Shown piece by piece: positions 25,526 through 39,200 of a stretch of 64,000 nt of DNA. Numbering within the stretch: the first letter of the stretch is position 1; every line of letters starts with the position of its first letter. The stretch lies in the NCBI GenBank assembly GCA_023846275.1, contig CM043875.1:865569-929568 (forward strand), written 5' to 3'. The notes under the pieces were generated by a model, which made no database searches, was not told where the DNA came from, and worked only from the letters and a program-made list of their open reading frames with translations. The stretch comes from Vanilla planifolia (lineage: Eukaryota; Streptophyta; Magnoliopsida; Asparagales; Orchidaceae). Both the position numbers and the translations under genes were made by a program.

Positions 25526-28500
25526 TGAAGGTCATTTTGTAAATTTCGACCATTTTCTTTTATCAGAGAAAACAAAATCAAGATTAAACCATAAGTTTAC
25601 ATAACTTCTCAACCAAATAACTTCATATCCTATAGCTTCAAATTAAGAGCTAGTTGAAAAACTATTTTAGATTTAGAAAATTACCAAAAGTAATGTTGAA
25701 ATATTTAGAAAATTTCAGTACGGTAGAACAACATTTTGTGCAAGATAAAGCAGCAAATTAACTTACAAAATCATTAATTTACTAAAACAACAAGTCAATT
25801 AGCTCCACCCAAACACAAGCAAACCAAAATAATGATGATGTTGATAATAAGAACAAAGGAAAACTTCATTTTTTAATCATTTTGAAGATCCAAATCATAA
25901 GCATTGTCTCTCTTAGTATCCCATCAGGGGAAGGAAGCCACTGCTTCAAATGCCCAGAACAAATTCCTTACATTTCAAAGGATAAAACATGCTTGTAATG
26001 TGTGTGGAAAGCTAAGAGAGCAAGTACACAACATGATGTAACAAAATTGAATAAACATGTTGCTTGTACATTGGCTTGGTGAAAGAAATGCTCCTCAATC
26101 CTAAGCAAACAATCTTGCAAAACTCTAGTTCTTTGTAGTCAAAATTCTGGAAAGGATTTCTTGAGATGAGAAGAGAACATTAGCACAAGAAACAGCAGGC
26201 AGTTCAACTTCAACTCTATCTACAACAAAGTCTTTACCACCAAAAGGCACTTCAAGCAAAGGCTATAATGGCAGCCGAGCAAATCACCCAATAACAACTT
26301 CAACTTGTACTTCATTTTAAGATGAAGGGGAAGCTTTTTTGCTCTGATTACAGTATGGTACATAAAAAGGCTCCACACAAGTATGATCAAGCCAATTACA
26401 TGATTTGCTACAAGCAAAAATATTCCAAATAATCAGATAATGAGAAGATCACTGCAATAAATTCAAAATCAGTTTTGAAATGTTCATTTCATGGCAAGAT
26501 AAAGAAAATCAACAGGGGAAATTTATGCATTTGCTTTTGTTTTAAATCTCTTCACTATACTCATACAAGGTCTCTTCCCACCCTCTTGCCATTTTGTTAT
26601 ATCACATATCTTATGGTCATTAGAGCAATTGGTGGGTTTAGGTATTGAAACAACCAGCTTTTATTCGTTTTGAATTTAGTTATTGTCCCTTCGTGAAAAA
26701 TCCTCTTCGGAATTCGGTCTAAAAACTTTCCTAGTTCAAAACTATTGCTAACTTTTCAGGCTTAAATCAATCTTTATCTTAAGCTTCGAATTTAACCAGT
26801 CCTTCAGCTTATGGCCTGAAGTATAAATCGGGTATTAGGGTTATGAAGAGGGTTTCATATTTGCTTGATTCTTGGGCTTGTGAGATAAGGTATCATACGA
26901 CCTTGTGAACTAAAGGATTTGAATTTAGCTTGGCCCTCAGGTAAATATATATGAACTGAAGAACATTCCAGCCCTGAAATTTTCTGTGGAATTATTTGAA
27001 GAGGAACCAAAGAAGTCATTCTAAGTCGTGAACTTGCTGCTTCAGCTCAAGGTCTAGCAAACCATCAGAGCTCATTTAACTCAAATTGTTAAGTGAACTA
27101 TAACTTTGAGAGGTGATTACTTATGCAAAAGTAACGTCTTCAAAGAGGTTAACCCAATTCTACCCTTAGGCTAACAAGTGGGCGGTCTTTTTAGTTAGGG
27201 GTGTTAATTGGTTTGATATGGGTGGGATAAGGCCTAACCCAGATCAACATCCAAACAAAGTCAGGTCACACCACAAACCAAGTCGAAACATTGTTGACCT
27301 GGATCCCACAATGTACAAACTAGTGGGCACCGAATACTGTGGTTATTACAGAATATCAAACAACAAACACGTCTTTATGTAGAACAAAACCTTGCACACC
27401 ATTATAGTGATGAAATCTAATCGAAATTAGAACTTTGAGGAAAGGGTATGGTTGAGTATAGCATCATTTAGCCACACAAAGAAACACGTAAAATGTTACA
27501 GTTACCTTGAAGAAAGTATAAATAAAACAAGAATTATGCTTTATATAGGACAAAATTGTAGGAAGAAGCTTCTTTAACTTCTAAAGCATTCAAAGACGAA
27601 CACAAAAGTTACAAACATGCTTTAACCCTATTATTTCATGTTTGATGCAATTTTGCTTCAACCTTCAAAAACTTCTTACATCTCAAAATAGTAGCAAGTA
27701 GAAAAAAGGTGTTGCAGAGGTGAAGTGTTGCCGTCAAGGGAAGCAGTGCTGCTAAGAGGATGCACCAGATTGAAAAAATTTCAAATGCAGCGAAAGCAAA
27801 ATGAGTAAACGTCACTGTCCACAAAATAGGAACAGCCGATGATGGATTCCACAGCACTAAATAAGGATTACAAGCCGAGTCAAAATCCAACCTGAAAACA
27901 TTTAATAGGTTGGGAACGATTTCGAGCAGAGCACATAATAAGGAAAACTAATCCAAACAAATAAGATGTCAAATCAAATTTTATGCCAATTTATATCAAA
28001 ATCCAACCCACTTACATTTGGCCATTGAAGCTGTGAACTAATGACTTCTTTTTACCTCTTTTTTAAATTGGGATATATACAAGGGGATTAACTCAATCAT
28101 GATCACATAACTCTACTGTTGATAACAAATAATTGGACACCAGTTCATTCAGTCAAGCGTCAAAGCTATAAATTATATGCATCCATAAGTTTTTCCTCCA
28201 CTAGAACACAATGAAAAAAAATGAAAAAGACAACCTCATTATAAAAGTTTCGCCTTTGGACTTGCAAACTAATATGTGCTCGTGTTTTAGCCCATCTCTT
28301 GAATTTGTGAGCTACAAAAGGTTTGGCCTCTAAGCTTGTGAACTACACAAGTCTTTTCAAATTTGGTAGATTTTTATGGTTGTGGGCTAAAGAAATAACT
28401 AGAATCGTGTTTCCAAACACACTGGAGATCTTCTCCAGGCTTGCTTGATGGATCTTACCTAGATAAACCTTTCAACAAAAAGATAGTTCACTTCAAGTAC

Positions 28501-29239
28501 GAGGATGGGAAACAATTGGTCTATGTTTAACCTAAAACAAACTTTTCTTTCCAAAAGGTTTTGAGGGCACAGAATAGAATGCAATTTGTGCTGCACAATC
28601 CTCAAAATTTTGTTGTTTGAAGTGAACTTTGAGGGAATCTAGTCCCTTGAGTAGAAAGGACAGGCTGCCCGCCTAGGTTCGGCCTCCAGTCTGAATGCCA
28701 AGGTGTTGCATCAAGAGGTGTTTTGAAAATCTTATTGTTAAGCTCCCTTTGTATCTATCAACATCTTTTGTTGTTAGACAATATATTCTCAAGTCAAATG
28801 ATAAGAATCTTGTTAGGGCAACTAAAAAATCAAATATCTGTAACATTATACAATAAATATCTTTTGGCAACCACCATGGTGATGATGAGAATGTTGTTGG
28901 CAAAGACAAAGGTGGTGGAGAGGGCGGAACCGTAGAGGAAAGAGCTGAGAGAGGAAGAGAGTTTTTGGATAGAGGTGAGCAAGGATTGGGTATGATAGGA
29001 AAGGAGTTGTAGAAGAGAGTGTTGTTTTATTCAATTCATGTGCATATAAGAGGATTAAAGTGTTTGACTATGAAGGTTTTAAAAGACATGATAGTCATTA
29101 GAGATATATAAAAATTAGTCAATAGAGATTATCATAAAGGGGTCATTATAGAGGATAAAAACCATGGATAACCATGAAAGCAAAAAAGGGGAAAAAAAGA
29201 ATTTTTTTCATTAATTATTTTTTTTTCTTTTTACCTTTT
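25526..29239. other. Intergenic region without a recognised gene
   Basis: Short ORFs such as those at 26.2-26.4 kb and 27.6-27.9 kb (both minus) are hydrophobic but match no family I know and have no exon partners. I see no transposon protein motif here. Confidence 0.5.
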
Positions 29240-30130
29240 TTACTCAAAGATCAAACAAAGACAAAGACAACAAACTCCCTAACTAACAAGTCACTTAAAG
29301 CATCTTTCATCCTGCCAATCAAAATTTTTGCAACCACTTTATAGACAATAGTACATTATGGGTAAAATTACTCAGGTCAACTGGCCCTTGGATAATCGGA
29401 ATAATAACACTGACCAAGATCTTGTTTATAATGTTCCCTTTCAAAATAGAGGATGCCAAATGATCCCTTCCCAAAAGGAGGACACCAAATGATCCCTTCC
29501 AAAATAGAGAATGCAAAATAATCCCTTTCCAGAAGGAGGACACCAAATGCTCCCTTCCCAAATAAAGGATACCAAACTAGTTACCTAGGAGCGAGAGATG
29601 ATAACCCAAGAGACTAAAAGGTCTAATAAAAAGTTAAAAGCAACATCCCAATCTCCTTGAGTCATTCACTTGATGTTAGCCCATTTTCACAACCAAATCT
29701 TAAAACAAATAAAGCAAACATTGTGATCTGCCACTAGCCTAAGAATACAAACCTGCTCCTTTTGAAGACCACTACCCTCAACCTACCCTTGTTGTAAGAA
29801 AAAATATCTCCCAACTATCTACTTACTCCATTTCTTAAGAGCACAAAACAAATGGATTCACTTGTGGTTCAAAATGAAGTCTCCCCAAGTACACAACATC
29901 TACAAGGCCTCCTGAAAGAATAATTTTGCATCCTTAAACTTAGGGTGAAAGCCTTACCATCTAGACTCCAATACATCAAACTAAGGGACCTATCAAAACC
30001 AATGAAGGAAAACGATCAACTTGAGTAACTGAAGACATAAGCCCAATCGAATTCATTAAAGACCTGAATTAAGTCAACCACACACCCTAACCCCTACCCA
30101 TTTTGTTTTTGTCCAAGTAAAAGATGGCAT
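29240..30130 (-). mobile_element. LINE (non-LTR retrotransposon) reverse transcriptase fragment
   Basis: On the minus strand a translation around 29430-29240 reads NKILVSVI-PIIQGPVDLSNF ... FLIGRMKDALSDL, corresponding to the plant LINE block that precedes and follows FRPISLCN..YKIISK..A.RLK, with the centre damaged. Upstream on the same strand, about 29.65-29.85 kb, is WANIK.MTQGDWD.AF, matching the LINE block WxKxGDxNTxFFH. Frames are interrupted many times. Further 5' LINE sequence may extend toward 32 kb but could not be verified. Confidence 0.5.
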
Positions 30131-33100
30131 AAAAAGGAGAAGTCCTACAAATCTCCCCATCCAATGAAGCCAACAGACTCTTGAGCCTCGAGCTGAGATT
30201 TGCAAGGTTTATCATCCTTCTTATCCTACCTAAGGATATAGCTCACATAGTGTCAGCCAAGCATTAAAGATTGATTGCATCTTATATCACACATCCTCTC
30301 CCCTTCCCTATTATTATTATAGCAAACATCTGCATAAATCACACAAAACAAGTTAAACTTAAACATGAACGAAATCTTAGTTATAAAAAAATGCTTGTGG
30401 TAAAAAGCAACCAACATGAGAGCCCAATGTCACACAGTGCAATGATGCACCCATAATTATTGACAAAGAGGACAACATGAAAACACCACTACCACCCAAA
30501 TAATTTGTTAAGATCATTAGATCTTCAAAATGACTAAACTATAGTCTCCAATAATACCACAAAAACCATAGCATACTCCCTAACCAAACTCTATAAGTAA
30601 TTTTTCAAAGACGTTGACTCGTCAACAATGCTTAAATAGGACTTTAGGCATGAGAATGTAGAGATGGGAGGGTGGGTGCCATGGTCAGCCTTATAGGTAC
30701 ATTTCGTCTCACAAAGATACTTCGGGGATAATGTCACCACATTATACAAAGTAATATAGTAATATACATTACATAGAACCTAAGCTTTATGCCTCACCAC
30801 ATCTTAACCAAGCACTCTACATGCCCACCATAGCACTAGGTTCCTATTTTACCCTAGTTATTACAATGTAGATTTAGCACTAGTCTATGCAAGCATACCA
30901 ATAGATTTTGTGATAAAAACCATAGAGATTGTAGTTGATATTAGTCTTACAGCTATTGTTGGATGTCCAACAGACTAAGCCTTGCACTATCCAGTCCCTA
31001 TCACACTTGAAGCATATTGCTTACATCTCTTATCACACTTGGCTTTGCTCACCTTAGCAACTACAAAGCACGAGGCACCAAGAATACCCTTATGAACAAC
31101 AAAAACACAATTAGTTGCTACAAAACAACTCAACCCAAGAAAAAGAAGAAAATCATCACTCCATTTGTAATGCTGAGCCACTCTAGCAAATCAATGTTGT
31201 CTCAAATCCATTATTGTCCACAAGCCTATTGAACGCATTTCTTGGTTCCTCTCTTAACATGACAAAGTGTCCCCACCTTCTCCGAAAGGTTTTCCCCTTC
31301 CCTGCATCCCTCAACATACCCAATCCCCAAATTCTTACTTTTCCATCATGATTCATTACAAAATCACCATAATCTTTAATCCCTCATCCTTAAAAAAAAA
31401 AAAAAAGGGGGGACTGATACAGGCTCCCAGGAACGGAAGTAACTCCCACTAGTTGGAAAGAAAGTCCAAGCAGCTCTAGTTTGAAGGTCACTCTCAAAGA
31501 GCAAATCAAGTCCTCAAAAGCCATCAACGTAGCCCTTTCTGTTGTCCCTTTTCTTATGTAAAGTTGACCCATTAAGGTAATTGCAAAGAGAGCATTAGCT
31601 TTAGCAATCCCCTCTATATTAAACAATATTCTATCTTTTCTCAGGTGAGAATAGTCCTTTGAAAGAGAATAAGATGACATCAATTACCATCACAAATGTC
31701 AACGGTTTTTTGTATGGATGTCCTAGCCAAACACCACTATTCCTCTGCAAATAACCAACTCTTTGACGGTGCACCTTTTCCATTATGTCACTACCCACAA
31801 CCTCTCTTTATAATCACTAAGAGCCCCCACATGTTCATTTTTAGCACATCCTTAGCAAGAACCATCAAAAAACTCTTTGACACATTTCAATTCATCTTCA
31901 GACAACTACACATAGCACAATGACTATGACATGGTATTATTCAAAAGATAACATCAAGCACAAAAAAATGTTGGAAAAATATGGGATATCAAGCTTTCTA
32001 CATGGCACCAAATAAAAACCTTGATGAAGTTCACATCACCGAATATGAACATAGATTCCCCCTTTATTGGTGAGGTGTTGTAGGAGTCAAAGAGGAAAGC
32101 CATCACAAGCATCAAAAGGTCATGTTTTGCCCCAACTCAAACCTATATAGGAATTTGGCTCCTAGAACTCTGCTTTTGAAGCAAAAAAATGAGTGATTCA
32201 ACAAAGAACCAGAAATCTGGAAATAAAAGTAAAAAAAAAAAAAAAGAGAGAGAAGCAACCAATAAATGAACCCAAACTGTCCAGGAGATGCACTCTAGAA
32301 GATGTAGCAAATTAGACAATTGGAAACCAGGTTGGCAAAGAGACCAAAATAAAACTGCAAATACTACTGGAACAGCCACAGAATCAGATAAATCAAGTTG
32401 CATTTTCATTGTCTATTTCAAGACTTAATTTTGAAAAAGATGATTGGCAATGCTAAAATGAAGAACATTTACCATCTAATAAAAATGGATTCTACAAGTA
32501 CTCGATCCCTTCCATTGTCTATCAACTTAGTTGTTACGCTTTTCCATGAAAATCAGCACCTTGGTCATCGTATTTTTAAGTAAGAAAAAGGATTGAATAC
32601 AAATTATCCATCAATAAATTTAGTGTGATTTCAAAGTGAATAATATATTTGTTCTACACAAACCCAAGTCCACAACCTTCTCACCAATGTAAACGTTGAA
32701 AGACCTCATCTCATTCTTAGTGTTGTCTAGGAAACAACATATCAGACTTCATAAGGAGTCACTTGACCGTCATTTCTATTGAACATCAAATTAGTTTGAT
32801 AAGAGAAAATTCTAAGACATGCTCCATATCAAACAATTCCGCAAGCTATGTCACCAATAATTTTTTTTTTCAATTTTCACTTTAAATTAATAATATTAAG
32901 AATCACATTGTTGATAGAACTTTTTAGCAAAAGTTCACGTCAAATGCCATTTATGAAATAGGACTGCACGTTGAAAAAAACATTTCCTTGAGATCACAAG
33001 ATCTCTTACGTTTACACGAAATCATCCAAACCCTTGTCCAGACGAGGCTATTCTAGCCACCGCATCTCAAACAAATTTCTTCCCTTCAAAATCCTTCAGA

Positions 33101-34399
33101 TTTTACACATCATAAAATTGTTTATGGGAAGAATTTCCCTTTATAAGACCTCAGAACCACTCATGTAAGATCACATAACTCCCTAACATCTGACATATTT
33201 TGCTATAAAATTTGTCCATAATCAACACACATTCATAGTTAACTTGTACTCATAAACTCAAAAGGAATTATAAATGTTATTTTCTGACAAAAAAAATTGG
33301 TTCATTGTGATGTGCCAATCTATGAAAGAATCCAACTAAAGTGCTTTTCTTCAAGGGAATATCACATGATAATTATTGTGATCCAACCAATTTAATTCTT
33401 AATTTTGGTAGGCTAGTCTAACTAGATCATAGCTACTAATAAGGTTGCTTAGACCATTCATACGAGAGCAAAAAAGAGAGAGAACCTGATGTCTAACAAT
33501 TATCTCTTTAAACTTATAATCAATAAGGTCAATAATTCCTTGGCAAAGCCTTCCATCTAAACTAGAGTCAAGCATTCCACTAGACTTGATGAGAGATGAG
33601 TGAGTTGACATTAACATTGTTGACAATTTGATAAACACTTATCCAAGAAGAAAATAATGGCATCGTTTAACAATGACACTGCAGATATTGCATAATAGTG
33701 TAGTATAGGAAAAAACAAGTGGGAAATCAAATTTTATTGTCAAGGTTGAATCTGATGGAAAAATATAAAGATGCAAGGCAAAGTTTGATGTTTAATGATT
33801 TTTTTTCCAAAACATTATGGCATAGATTAAGAGAAAACTATACCCATTAGCCAAATTTAATTCAATCAATAACCTGATACCACGAGTTGTCAATTCAGAT
33901 TGGCACAATGCCATCAAATAGATGTCACAAATGCTTTTCTAAATAGAAAAGTAAAAAAAGAAAAGTGCATATGAAGATCTCTTTGAGGTTATAACTAATT
34001 CAATCTAAGGCAAAAAGTGTAACTTGAAACAAATATATGGTTTAGTAAACGAACTAAGGTTTGTTTCAAAAAGCATATCATAGTTATGAACCCTTAGGAT
34101 ATCAACAAAGATGACAAAGCACAAACAGATTATCTCTTGTTTATTATAAAAGTTGAAAAAAAAAAATAAAACAATTTTAACAATAAAACTATGGTCATTG
34201 AGCTTTTTCAGTTGGTTAAGTGGCAAAATTAAACTCCATAGGGGCAAAAAACGTTCAATTTTGCAACATAATTACAGTCCCAAACATATTTAGGTTAATC
34301 AATTTTGTAATTGGCTTTACCATGGAATCAACCTTATTATTTGATGATTTACTTTATCAAGTTGAAATATATGAGCTCAAGTGCACCCTTTTTGTAACT
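30131..34399. other. Intergenic region, probable worn transposon DNA
   Basis: No gene recognised. An A15 run followed by G6 at 31392-31412 could mark the end of a plus-strand retroposed sequence. The frame at 31683-31390 (minus, 97 aa) has protein-like composition but no known motif. Confidence 0.4.
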
Positions 34400-34870
34400 T
34401 GAAATTATCCAAGTTAACATTTCATGCAAAAGGCTGCTTCCAAACAACTACAAGAGCTTCAAATTCAACTTCATTGCTTGGGCCTCTAATAAGGCTATAC
34501 AACATATAAGATTCCACCCTTTTCATATAATATACGACCTAATGCCAAATTTCACTATTGCTGACCATCAAAGTTTTACTTCCATGCAAATGCACGATTA
34601 TTTTTATTCCACTATGAAGGCATCATCATGAAACAAACTTTAAATCTGGGGGTCTCCATCGGAATTGGGTGTGTCGCAAGGATGCCAGTGATGGCTTGGC
34701 CTTTTACTACACTTTTTGGTAGAAATGTGAGATCAAATTTCTTCAAAAGCATTGCCAACCTAACTAAACAATCAATGCTCTAGTCAAGAGAGATGCTAGA
34801 GTCATAGAGGAATAGTTAAGTGCTAAGTTCCAAAGATCAGGTCAAGGCATGCTTCAAGATAGTTATTGCA
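34400..34870 (-). mobile_element. Ty3/gypsy Tat-type RNase H / second RNase H fragment
   Basis: The minus-strand translation starts LLKKFDLTFLPKSVVKGQAI followed by ...LATHPIP. This is the linker after the gypsy RNase H (usual wording FDI.FV..KA.KGQALAD.LA.HP). Further on, SNSEIWH and IRGPSNEVEFEALVVVWK match the second, archaeal-type RNase H of Tat elements (S.NEAEYEAL..GL). Several stops and frameshifts are present. No reverse transcriptase or integrase could be followed on either side. Confidence 0.5.
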
Positions 34871-36226
34871 GTCAAATAGATTACATGTTTGTAATACCAA
34901 TGGCCTGTTTAAATTATGATCTTCGAATTTAGTTTATCATTTGATTAGATGCTTTATGTTTATAATCACTTACTAAAAAGATTTTGAAAAATGAGATTAA
35001 CTCAATATAAACTACTTGAAGCATATTGATATTACCTCAACAGTTTCTCTTTTATCACTAAAGTCTTAGTTATATACTACGCAATAGCCTTAGTTCAAGT
35101 CCATTATTTTCAAACGTTAATGCATTCATTAAGGCAGATTATAAAGAAGTGCTTTATTGAAGATGTTTAGTGAAAGAGCAGATGGTGGGTATAACAGTTT
35201 GGTGCTTTGGATATGCACATAATTAACTTTTGCATTTTGTGGTGAAAGCAAGTGATTTAATACTCACCTTTGAAGAAATATATCCATTTTGTAAATAGTG
35301 TTCAAAGCTGGAAAAGAAAGAGATGAATAATTTTGTTTTGTGGTGGATAACTGTTCGCGTATGTTCAATGTTATGGCACTCATGTTCAGATCATGAGACT
35401 TTATTTTGTGCAGATGTACAAGTTTATGTTAATGTAAGCAAGGTGACAATTAGCCAACAAGGACAAGTATAATTAGGAAGATAGACCACAGCTTGTTGAA
35501 TTCAGTTTCCAGATTTCAGAGGAGACATTCTATGAGCATATCAACTCAGATCTGCCAATGAACCACCCTAATTTTTTTCCCTGGTTTATTAGACAAAACT
35601 CTACATTTATTTCCACGATCAAATATCATTGAAAAGAAGCAAGCAATTGTAATGGATAATTTCCCAACTTGTAGGAGAAAATAAACGAAAGGACGAAGAA
35701 GACAGGAAGAAAGAGAGAGTTTTGTCTGCATTCATGTTCAAAAGAGGAGAATTATTATCGAATTCTCACTCCTGATCTCTTAGAGGTATATAATTGAACC
35801 TAGTTGAGAGAAGTTTAGTACATGAGATCAAACCAACAGTTCTCTAGCCTTTCTGGAGGTCAAACTTCAGATACAGATGTCTCAAAAGAATATGTCAACG
35901 AAGTCAAGACATAAAAATGATGAAGGTCGTTCAAAGTAACTTCCATGGTTTCAGAAGTAATTTTCATGCCCTTGAGTGTGGCATCAATAATCACGAGAAT
36001 GTTTTCCACAAAGAGTTGATGGCGATTTCGATAGTCTCAAAAAATGATCCCTTGATAAAGGGCAGAGCATGAAACCACAATAGATACAAAATGCGATAAC
36101 CCAGAAGCTACAGAACACAAGTTAAGTTTTCTTCATCAATGACAAATACTAATAAGGTGTATAGCACAACGGAAAAAGTAAAATAAACTGTTCAACATTA
36201 TTCACAAGCAGTAAAATGAAGCTCTT

Positions 36227-36232
36227 ACCTGT
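36227..36232 (-). other. Possible donor of a 3' UTR intron of URB2
   Basis: Twenty-eight bases after the URB2 stop codon the minus strand reads GAACAG|GTAAGAG, a near-perfect plant donor site. No AATAAA is seen in the next roughly 100 bases, so the transcript may be spliced again in its 3' UTR. The acceptor was not identified. Confidence 0.3.
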
Positions 36233-36259
36233 TCAATGCCCAGATGCTTAGCTGATACA

Positions 36260-39200
36260 TCATACTTTTCCTTCATATTTGAAATCCCGTTGATAGTCGT
36301 GTAGCAAAGAAGCAAGAGTACTTCTGGATGGCCCCTCTGATTAAATTTTCAAACATCAGCAAGGAAGCTAAGTTTTTTACAACGACTAATCTGTTTTTCC
36401 TTTTCAATCTAACATATTACCATCAAGTACAGTGTGAAGTTGTTGAAGATCAGCATGTGAGCATACATCAATCAAGGAATACACACCTGGCCTTAATGCT
36501 TCGTCTACTTCCCTGCAGAAAAGATAAGAAAAGAACAGCACCATAAAGCAAAAATACACAAGCACTTAGTTTGGACTATTAAGTGAAGAAAGAAAATATT
36601 CCAAATAAAATATGTTTTTAAAGAACTTTACCTTGCAATGCCTACTTTACAGGGACCGTAGCCTGAAAAGGTTGATACATAGTTGGAGAGAAAAAAAGAA
36701 GCATATCTACCAAGAGTATCCTTTTGATGTCTTATCTGAATAAGGCAAAGAGAAATGTATATTGAATTAAACACCAACGGCAGAAAGATATAAAATGATG
36801 TGCTGCACAATTGTGTGCACTATAAATGGACTTCACATTAATAGGCTAATGGTTAGGTTAAGCAGGGGTTAAGGAATTCGAAAGATGTGAAAAATGCTTA
36901 ATTCAAAGATTTTCACATGAAAATGGGACCAGATTGGCAACTGGTGGTTGTACATCTCCAAGAAACAAAGCAGCACAAACATATCAACTGAAAGTAATAC
37001 GAGTATTAACTTAGAAAACAGCCATTACACCCAAATGAAAAAGTATAACAACAATAAGCAAACTTCGTTTGAAATATCATCATAAACATAGAACACATAG
37101 CCACCATTGAAGCCTTATCACAAAATAAGAATTCATGCATGCAGCCAATCTGCTTGATACAAATCCAAGATGTCATTATTTGCACTGGAGCAGTGCATCA
37201 AAAACATTCAAATCTAAATTTAATTCCAAGAAGTCTTATAGTGAAGTATTTGAATGAATCAACTTTATAAGAATTCATGCATGCAGCCAATCTGCTTGAT
37301 ACAAATCTAAGATGTCATTATTTGCACTGGAGCAGTGCATCAAAAACATTCAAATCTAAATTTAATTCCAAGAAGTATTATAGTGAAATATTTGAATGAA
37401 TCAACTTTATAAGACCCAACTTAAGCTCACATTTAAAAGGTTATAGAAAGACAGCAGAATTCTTTTCTAGATTCGGTATTACCTAACCAGTTCCATGGAG
37501 TAAAGGAGAAAGAATTTCTAGGGGTAGCACATTGCCAAGCTTTCACAGAAAATGATATCATAACATAGATATATTAAGGTCTTGTTCCTTTCTTCCATTT
37601 GAAAAGTTATTTTTAACTAAAGAAGATTGTTAGATCATAAACTTGGCTAGATGTAACCCAAACTAAAAAAACGATCCATGCGGTTAACAGATCATGCAAA
37701 AGGAACTCGTTTTCAGCCACACAATGGATCGGAAAAAAAACACAAGGCTATTAAATAAACTACTTCAAACAAAATGATTTTCCTTCTTGAAGATCCTCAA
37801 GGACCCACTTGAAGTTTACATCTTCAGTATATCTCATATGGTATTCATGCATCTCTGATTAAACATGCACAAAAGTAGACAAGCAAAGAACAACTAGTGC
37901 TTAACGAGAAAACATATATGCCAATTTGTATTGATTGCCCTTCTTGTACTTGATCATGATATTAAATTAGTGTAGGTAAGGCATCAATTTCTATTTTAAT
38001 CTTGTTGTACTTTACCTTGGATCTATAGATATTGGAGGTGCTAATAGTTTGAGTGTACAATAGTTTTTTTTCCACATAGAGATTGTCTCTGATGCTTCAC
38101 CATCTAATGTAAAGCCAACAATTTCTTGTGATGTATTGAGCAAAATCTTCAAGCCCCTTGTAATAATTCTAAATAGAATGCAACAAGCCTTCCATTTTGC
38201 ATCAAAGCAACTCCTATAACATAACCACAGCAATCAAATTCTAGTTCAAATGGATGTTGAAAACAAGTAAAGCAAATACTAGTGTTTTAGAAATAATCTC
38301 CTTCAATTTGAATATCTTCTCATGGTCTTCCTTCCACTTAAACTTTAGGTTCATCTAAGTCAAACAATGTAAAGGTGTTTCTTTCTCTAAGAATCTCTTG
38401 ATGAACTTCTTTAGGTATTGGCAAGCTCCCATAAAACTACTAACTCTGGCAATTGCTAAGGTCTCAACTGGTCTCAAATGGTCTTGTTTTTCTTGATATC
38501 AATACTGATCTTTTCATTCTCAATTCTTGAACCCAAATATATACAGGTTTTCTTCCCAAACTCATACCTCCTCAAGTTGAGCTTAAGATGATTCTTTTGT
38601 AAAATCTAGAACACTTTCTTCACTTCACATGTTTGAGATCTTCTTTCATATCCTGGTCGTAAATGAGCAAGTCATTGAGATATAAATCACAAGCTTCTTA
38701 ATATGTAGTCTCAAAATATCATTCATTACTCTCATGAAGGTAGCTTATTCATTCCATAACCTAAATAGTATTACCAATGACTTGTACAGACCCAATTGAG
38801 TATTGAAAGCTGTCTTCCAAGTCTTCTTTCTTAACACACACCTATTGATACACTACCTTCAAGTTCAACTTTGAGAAGATCTTAGCGTGTTGAAGTTGAA
38901 CAAGCAAGTCCTTCATATGAGCTTCCAAATACCGATTCTTGATTGAAATTTTGTTGTGCTTGATAATTAATGCACATATGTCAACCTCCATCTTTCTTTG
39001 TCAATATAAATAATGAACTAGGAGGCAAGGTGCTTGGTTTTAATGCTCACGTCTTGAGGAATTCTCTTATGTACTTTTTTTCCTCATTCTCCATTATCGA
39101 ATGTCAATCCATTCCCATATTAGATAATGCAACATCAATCATCATATTGATCGCATGCCCATGGCTCTTCTTGACAATAATCCTCATGATTCCTTGAATA

